Origin: an uncultured Bacteroidales bacterium
Lineage (GTDB): Bacteria > Bacteroidota > Bacteroidia > Bacteroidales > Muribaculaceae
NCBI GenBank assembly: GCA_900542185.1
Contig: UQMZ01000031.1
Span: 1-44,869 of the forward strand
Direction of reading: 5' to 3'
Length of the DNA stretch: 44,869 nucleotides
A program made the translations under genes and the position numbers. Below, in pieces: positions 42,099 to 44,869 of this stretch. The notes below the pieces were generated by a model that ran no database searches, was not told where the DNA came from, and was given only the letters and a program-made list of their open reading frames with translations. Within the stretch, counting starts at the first letter, position 1; each line of letters opens with the position of its first letter.

Positions 42099-43130
42099 GT
42101 GAGAATCCACTTGACATTCATATTGCTGCCGTTTGCCATAGCTGTAATTTCATCTGAAGGCATGGCACAGTCGGGATCCAAGGACCGTACTTCCATAAAA
42201 GTTATGGATTTGCCGGAAGTGCTTGTCGAATCCCGAAACAATCCCGTGCTTCATATCCTTGCGTACCTCCGAGAATATTCCACCATGACCACATATTCGG
42301 ATACGGTGTTATTGTTCAGGGAGAAGCTTGTGGACTATATGTTGCCTGTCGGACGCAAAGTTAAGTTTCACGGTTGGACCAAGCCGCGTATGCTTACCTC
42401 AAAATCTTATTACAGATTCTCTGATCATAATGGACTTGACAGTGTCAGCGACGAATGCCGTTTCCACTTCTCGTGGTCAGACTGGATGGGATTGGTGCCG
42501 AATATGCCGCTACCGGAACGATTACGGAATTCCGATATATGTGCTGACACAATACATGGTAAATTCAGGCCTGCCGAAATCTGGATGAAAGATAACGACA
42601 AGATGCGGATCGATGTCGATGTCAGGGCTGACACTTTATCACGTCGCTGGGCCCCTGCTTTTGACGGATTCTTCAGAAGCCACTTTGAGTTCGATAAGTT
42701 CAGGATCGGATATAATTACGACAACATTATCGGCGAAAACGCATTTGCTTCTAACCTGACGAGCTATTCATACAGCCTTGAGTCAGTGGGGCGCGGTCGC
42801 AACATGTTCCGGTTCAATCAGCCTGACGAACCCTTTTATGTCAGCACCGATGCCGAGATTTATGTGCTTGGAAAGGAATACGTCACCGAAAAGGAAGCCA
42901 AACGCTGGGACGAAAGGAAATACGACCTCGACGACCTCGATGTAAACATGCCGGACTATGTGCCTGAGGTCTCGCCCTCTACTCAGGCCCTGATAGCCCG
43001 TGTAGAACAACTTGACAAAGGTCAGATACGACTTGGCAAGGACCCGGACAAGAGTCTGGCCGGCAAATTCATTTCTTTCAAGAAAACCAGTCTCGGCCGC
43101 CGCATCCTCTCCCTGTTCGGCATCAAATAG
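42099..43130 (+). CDS. Exported protein of unknown function
   Basis: A 343-residue protein with a signal peptide if read from GTG 42099 (MRIHLTFILLPFAIAVISSEGMAQ). Later in-frame starts would lose the positive charge and hydrophobic core. The mature part begins with LPEVLVESRNNPVLHILAYL, then has many aromatic residues and DSV.. and SWSDWMGLVPN segments, an internal stretch AEIYVLGKEYVTEKEAKRWDE and a basic C-terminus. I recognise no catalytic motif or named family, though related secreted proteins seem common in Bacteroidales. It stands alone, between the divergent GH51 gene and a convergent CPBP gene. No terminator was seen in the 32-bp gap after it. Confidence 0.7.
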   Translation: MRIHLTFILLPFAIAVISSEGMAQSGSKDRTSIKVMDLPEVLVESRNNPVLHILAYLREYSTMTTYSDTVLLFREKLVDYMLPVGRKVKFHGWTKPRMLTSKSYYRFSDHNGLDSVSDECRFHFSWSDWMGLVPNMPLPERLRNSDICADTIHGKFRPAEIWMKDNDKMRIDVDVRADTLSRRWAPAFDGFFRSHFEFDKFRIGYNYDNIIGENAFASNLTSYSYSLESVGRGRNMFRFNQPDEPFYVSTDAEIYVLGKEYVTEKEAKRWDERKYDLDDLDVNMPDYVPEVSPSTQALIARVEQLDKGQIRLGKDPDKSLAGKFISFKKTSLGRRILSLFGIK

Positions 43131-43162
43131 GAAGAAACAACTTCACCTCCAGACTGGATAAC

Positions 43163-43915
43163 TTAAACCCTTGTTTCGGTCTTCCGTTTATACCAGACTG
43201 TTAACCCTACAGCCAGAAGTATGCTGATGACACGGGCGATATTTGATATAAGACCTCCCGCGGCATTCTCTGTGCCTTCCATTGTAAAAATAAACCACGC
43301 GAGATTCATAAAAATATGTAATCCGATTGGAACCCAGAGATTGAAGTTCCACTCAGCATACATCCAGCTGAAATACAGAGCCCCGATAAATGTCACGCCA
43401 AAAGCGAACAACGACGAAACCATATCGTGACCCTGATATAGATGAAGTGAACCGAAGTATAAGGCCGGTAATAATACGGCCCAGAAGAATCCGGTCTTTG
43501 CAGAACGGAAAAGTAATCCGAACATAAATGCACGACACACAAGCTCCTCGGTAAATCCGGCTATGATACATTTATGATATATCCTGAAGACCGAGATATC
43601 GGATGCAAAACCGCCAAATATCGGGAATATGATATAGAGGGGCAAAACGCATATAATCGCTATTCCAAAGCCCTTTAAAATGTTGTTGTCCAGGCCGAGA
43701 AACGTTAGTATCTCTTTGGGTTTGATCACAATGGCAGTAAATAGGAACACAGCAAGGGTAAGCAGCAATGCCCTTATTGTCTGGCCTGATGCAGAAGTTC
43801 TTGAAATCTCTAAAAAGTCAATTACTATGCTTGTGTTGCGCCATATAAAGTGGATTATTATACCTGCAATAATGGCATATATTACTTTAGCGATTTTGGA
43901 TTTGAGTTGTAGCAT
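43163..43915 (-). CDS. CPBP-family intramembrane metalloprotease
   Basis: A 250-residue polytopic protein with about seven hydrophobic segments. The CPBP (Abi/Rce1-like) motifs are present: EELVCR (EExxxR, Glu123-Arg128), FGSLH (FxxxH, Phe154-His158) and a HIFMN (HxxxN/B) in the later helix LHIFMNLAWFIF. These bind zinc and cut within the membrane. In bacteria they handle prenylated or peptide pheromone substrates or confer bacteriocin immunity. The lipoprotein gene ends 66 bp upstream on the same strand, so they may form one transcript. Substrate unknown. Confidence 0.9.
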   Translation of the reverse strand: MLQLKSKIAKVIYAIIAGIIIHFIWRNTSIVIDFLEISRTSASGQTIRALLLTLAVFLFTAIVIKPKEILTFLGLDNNILKGFGIAIICVLPLYIIFPIFGGFASDISVFRIYHKCIIAGFTEELVCRAFMFGLLFRSAKTGFFWAVLLPALYFGSLHLYQGHDMVSSLFAFGVTFIGALYFSWMYAEWNFNLWVPIGLHIFMNLAWFIFTMEGTENAAGGLISNIARVISILLAVGLTVWYKRKTETRV

Positions 43916-43981
43916 AAGTGGAATTGTTAGACGGCGAAATCAATCAGAATCAAAAAGGTACACAGGCAGGAACTCCTATGG

Positions 43982-44461
43982 TTATTCTATATTGATGTCG
44001 TTGCGGCGTTTTAACATTATAATGCTGTTGTCCCCGTTGGTGTTGACCTGCCACCACATGTGGGTATCTGTAAGTTTAACTATTTTGTACGGATAATCAC
44101 CGGCCCATATATCATCGCTATCAAGTTCGCCTTGATACACCACGTCCAACAATGGCTGACGGTGTTCGGCCTCACGAATGGACCAAGTAAAAACGCGGTC
44201 ATGTTTCGGAGTGCCTAAAGCGGTGAGAAGATATGTATTGATGTATCCCTGATAACCTCCGTAGCCTTCGAAAGGGCGTGCAGATGATATATGGAGGATC
44301 TCATTCCTTCCAAAAACCTTTTGCTCGCCCGTAGAAACAACCTCCCAAGTGCCGGCAAAAAGGGTCAGATCCGGTGCGACAACATCGTCTTTATTATCGT
44401 CACAACCACTCATCACTAACGATAGCAGTGGCAAAATCAAAAGCAGCAGATACTTGTTCAT
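43982..44461 (-). CDS. Lipoprotein with lipocalin-like domain
   Basis: A 159-residue lipoprotein starting at ATG 44461 (MNKYLLLLILPLLSLVMSGC, lipobox MSGC). An upstream GTG two codons earlier is possible. After an Asp-rich spacer (DDNKDDVVAPD) the domain begins LFAGTWEVVSTGEQ, the typical lipocalin-like opening with G-x-W, and continues in beta strands to KIVKLTDTHMWWQVN and SIIMLKRR. Function unknown; such domains often bind small hydrophobic ligands. Upstream (44462-44869) lies a gene-free tract. Confidence 0.75.
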   Translation of the reverse strand: MNKYLLLLILPLLSLVMSGCDDNKDDVVAPDLTLFAGTWEVVSTGEQKVFGRNEILHISSARPFEGYGGYQGYINTYLLTALGTPKHDRVFTWSIREAEHRQPLLDVVYQGELDSDDIWAGDYPYKIVKLTDTHMWWQVNTNGDNSIIMLKRRNDINIE

Positions 44462-44869
44462 AATCACAAATTATTCTCTAACAGAACGTAAATATCAGGC
44501 ATTTATTTCCATATTAGGTAAAAGCAACACTATGATGTTGTACATGTATCATCTCCAAATCAAAATCGAATACAAAAATTACAAGTCTTTCAAAGTTTTG
44601 AATTGATATCAAGTAATGATTAATTCAATGGGAATATTTTATATTTCTGTAAAAAGATGTAGATTTGTTTATTGCTGATAAATAAAATATGGCGATTTTG
44701 TTTATTGGCAGTAAACAAAATATGGTATATTTGTTTATCAGTGACTAAACATCCGTATTTTGGAATATTTAGATCCAAGACATTCTGGATTATGACATCG
44801 AGTCGATACCTCGAAGATACTGCGTTAAAAACCAAATTTTCAGTGAAATTTTTTCATAAAAAAAGCAAA
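44462..44869. other. Gene-free AT-rich end of the window
   Basis: No protein-coding gene is supported in these 408 bp. The open frame on the minus strand (44620-44835) and a frame running off the plus-strand end both read across the tandem repeats and lack family resemblance. The upstream control region of the lipoprotein gene must lie here, but I found no clear -33/-7 pair. A gene may begin beyond the edge. Confidence 0.6.
44664..44753. repeat. Three TTTGTTTA dyads at exactly 33-bp intervals
   Basis: TTTGTTTA begins at 44664, 44697 and 44730. The middle unit is a perfect dyad, TTTGTTTA-TTGGCAG-TAAACAAA. The first is the same with one mismatch (TAAATAAA), and the third is shifted by one (TCAGTGAC-TAAACATC). 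AATATGG follows units 1 and 2. The spacing of 33 bp, about three helical turns, would put three bound proteins on one face of the DNA. Confidence 0.75.

Noticed and set aside
44664..44753. The 33-bp repeats as a CRISPR array
   Set aside because: There are only three units, contiguous without unique spacers of their own, each internally palindromic and AT-rich; no cas genes are in the window.
44620..44835. A 71-residue minus-strand ORF near the end
   Set aside because: Its residues repeat with the 33-bp DNA repeat (NKQ-type motifs), showing it is a by-product of the repeats.

Overview
The window looks like a chromosomal segment of a Bacteroidales bacterium, plausibly of the Muribaculaceae/S24-7 type. 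The evidence is the Bacteroidota promoter form (TTTG, 19-21 bp, TAnnTTTG) in front of many genes, weak Shine-Dalgarno sequences, Bacteroidota families (DUF4293, DcaP-like and OprO/P-type barrels, small lipoproteins, GH5/GH51 hydrolases, SASA esterase) and GyrA and LuxS of Bacteroidota type. The genus is inference. I saw no tRNA, rRNA, IS element, prophage or CRISPR array.

Layout. 1-5.3 kb: a cut-off outer-membrane barrel gene, a DUF4293 membrane protein, a large TPR protein and dnaA. 5.5-7.1 kb: a short thiamin block (thiS, a TenI-like gene, thiE) without thiG/thiH/thiF/thiC. 7.1-12.9 kb: the cell-shape operon mreB-mreC-mreD-mrdA(PBP2)-rodA, driven by a textbook promoter with a structured leader; mrdA and rodA start at GTG codons inside the preceding gene. 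13.0-14.8 kb: a small conserved protein, a PlsC-like acyltransferase and an omega-amidase-type nitrilase, tightly packed. 14.9-25.9 kb: housekeeping genes clpC (minus), gyrA, a secreted TPR protein, dnaE and trxA.

26-32.6 kb is accessory: a HAD phosphatase, a MATE exporter, a GH5 lipoprotein overlapping luxS by 4 bp, lipoproteins, an unlisted 50-codon lipoprotein-like ORF directly before an OprO/P-type porin, and a half-size EamA transporter. 32.7-37.6 kb is the most unusual block: a five-gene minus-strand operon divergent from an AraC-family regulator. It encodes an 80-residue unknown protein, a cyclophilin-like lipoprotein, an exported cupin-ABM-CMD triple-domain protein, an aldo/keto reductase broken by an apparent one-base deletion, and an exported DUF362 protein. 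The domain mix suggests redox or electrophile/quinone chemistry at the envelope, but no substrate can be read from sequence.

37.7-44.9 kb: a sialate O-acetylesterase, gmd, a GH51 arabinofuranosidase, an unrecognised exported protein, a CPBP membrane protease, a lipoprotein, and a gene-free end with three TTTGTTTA dyads at exactly 33-bp spacing. Convergent genes are mostly separated by strong perfect hairpins acting as terminators, so transcription units are easy to delimit. Two genes (sialate O-acetylesterase and the 42.1-kb unknown) have start codons only 5 nt after the -7 element, suggesting leaderless mRNAs.
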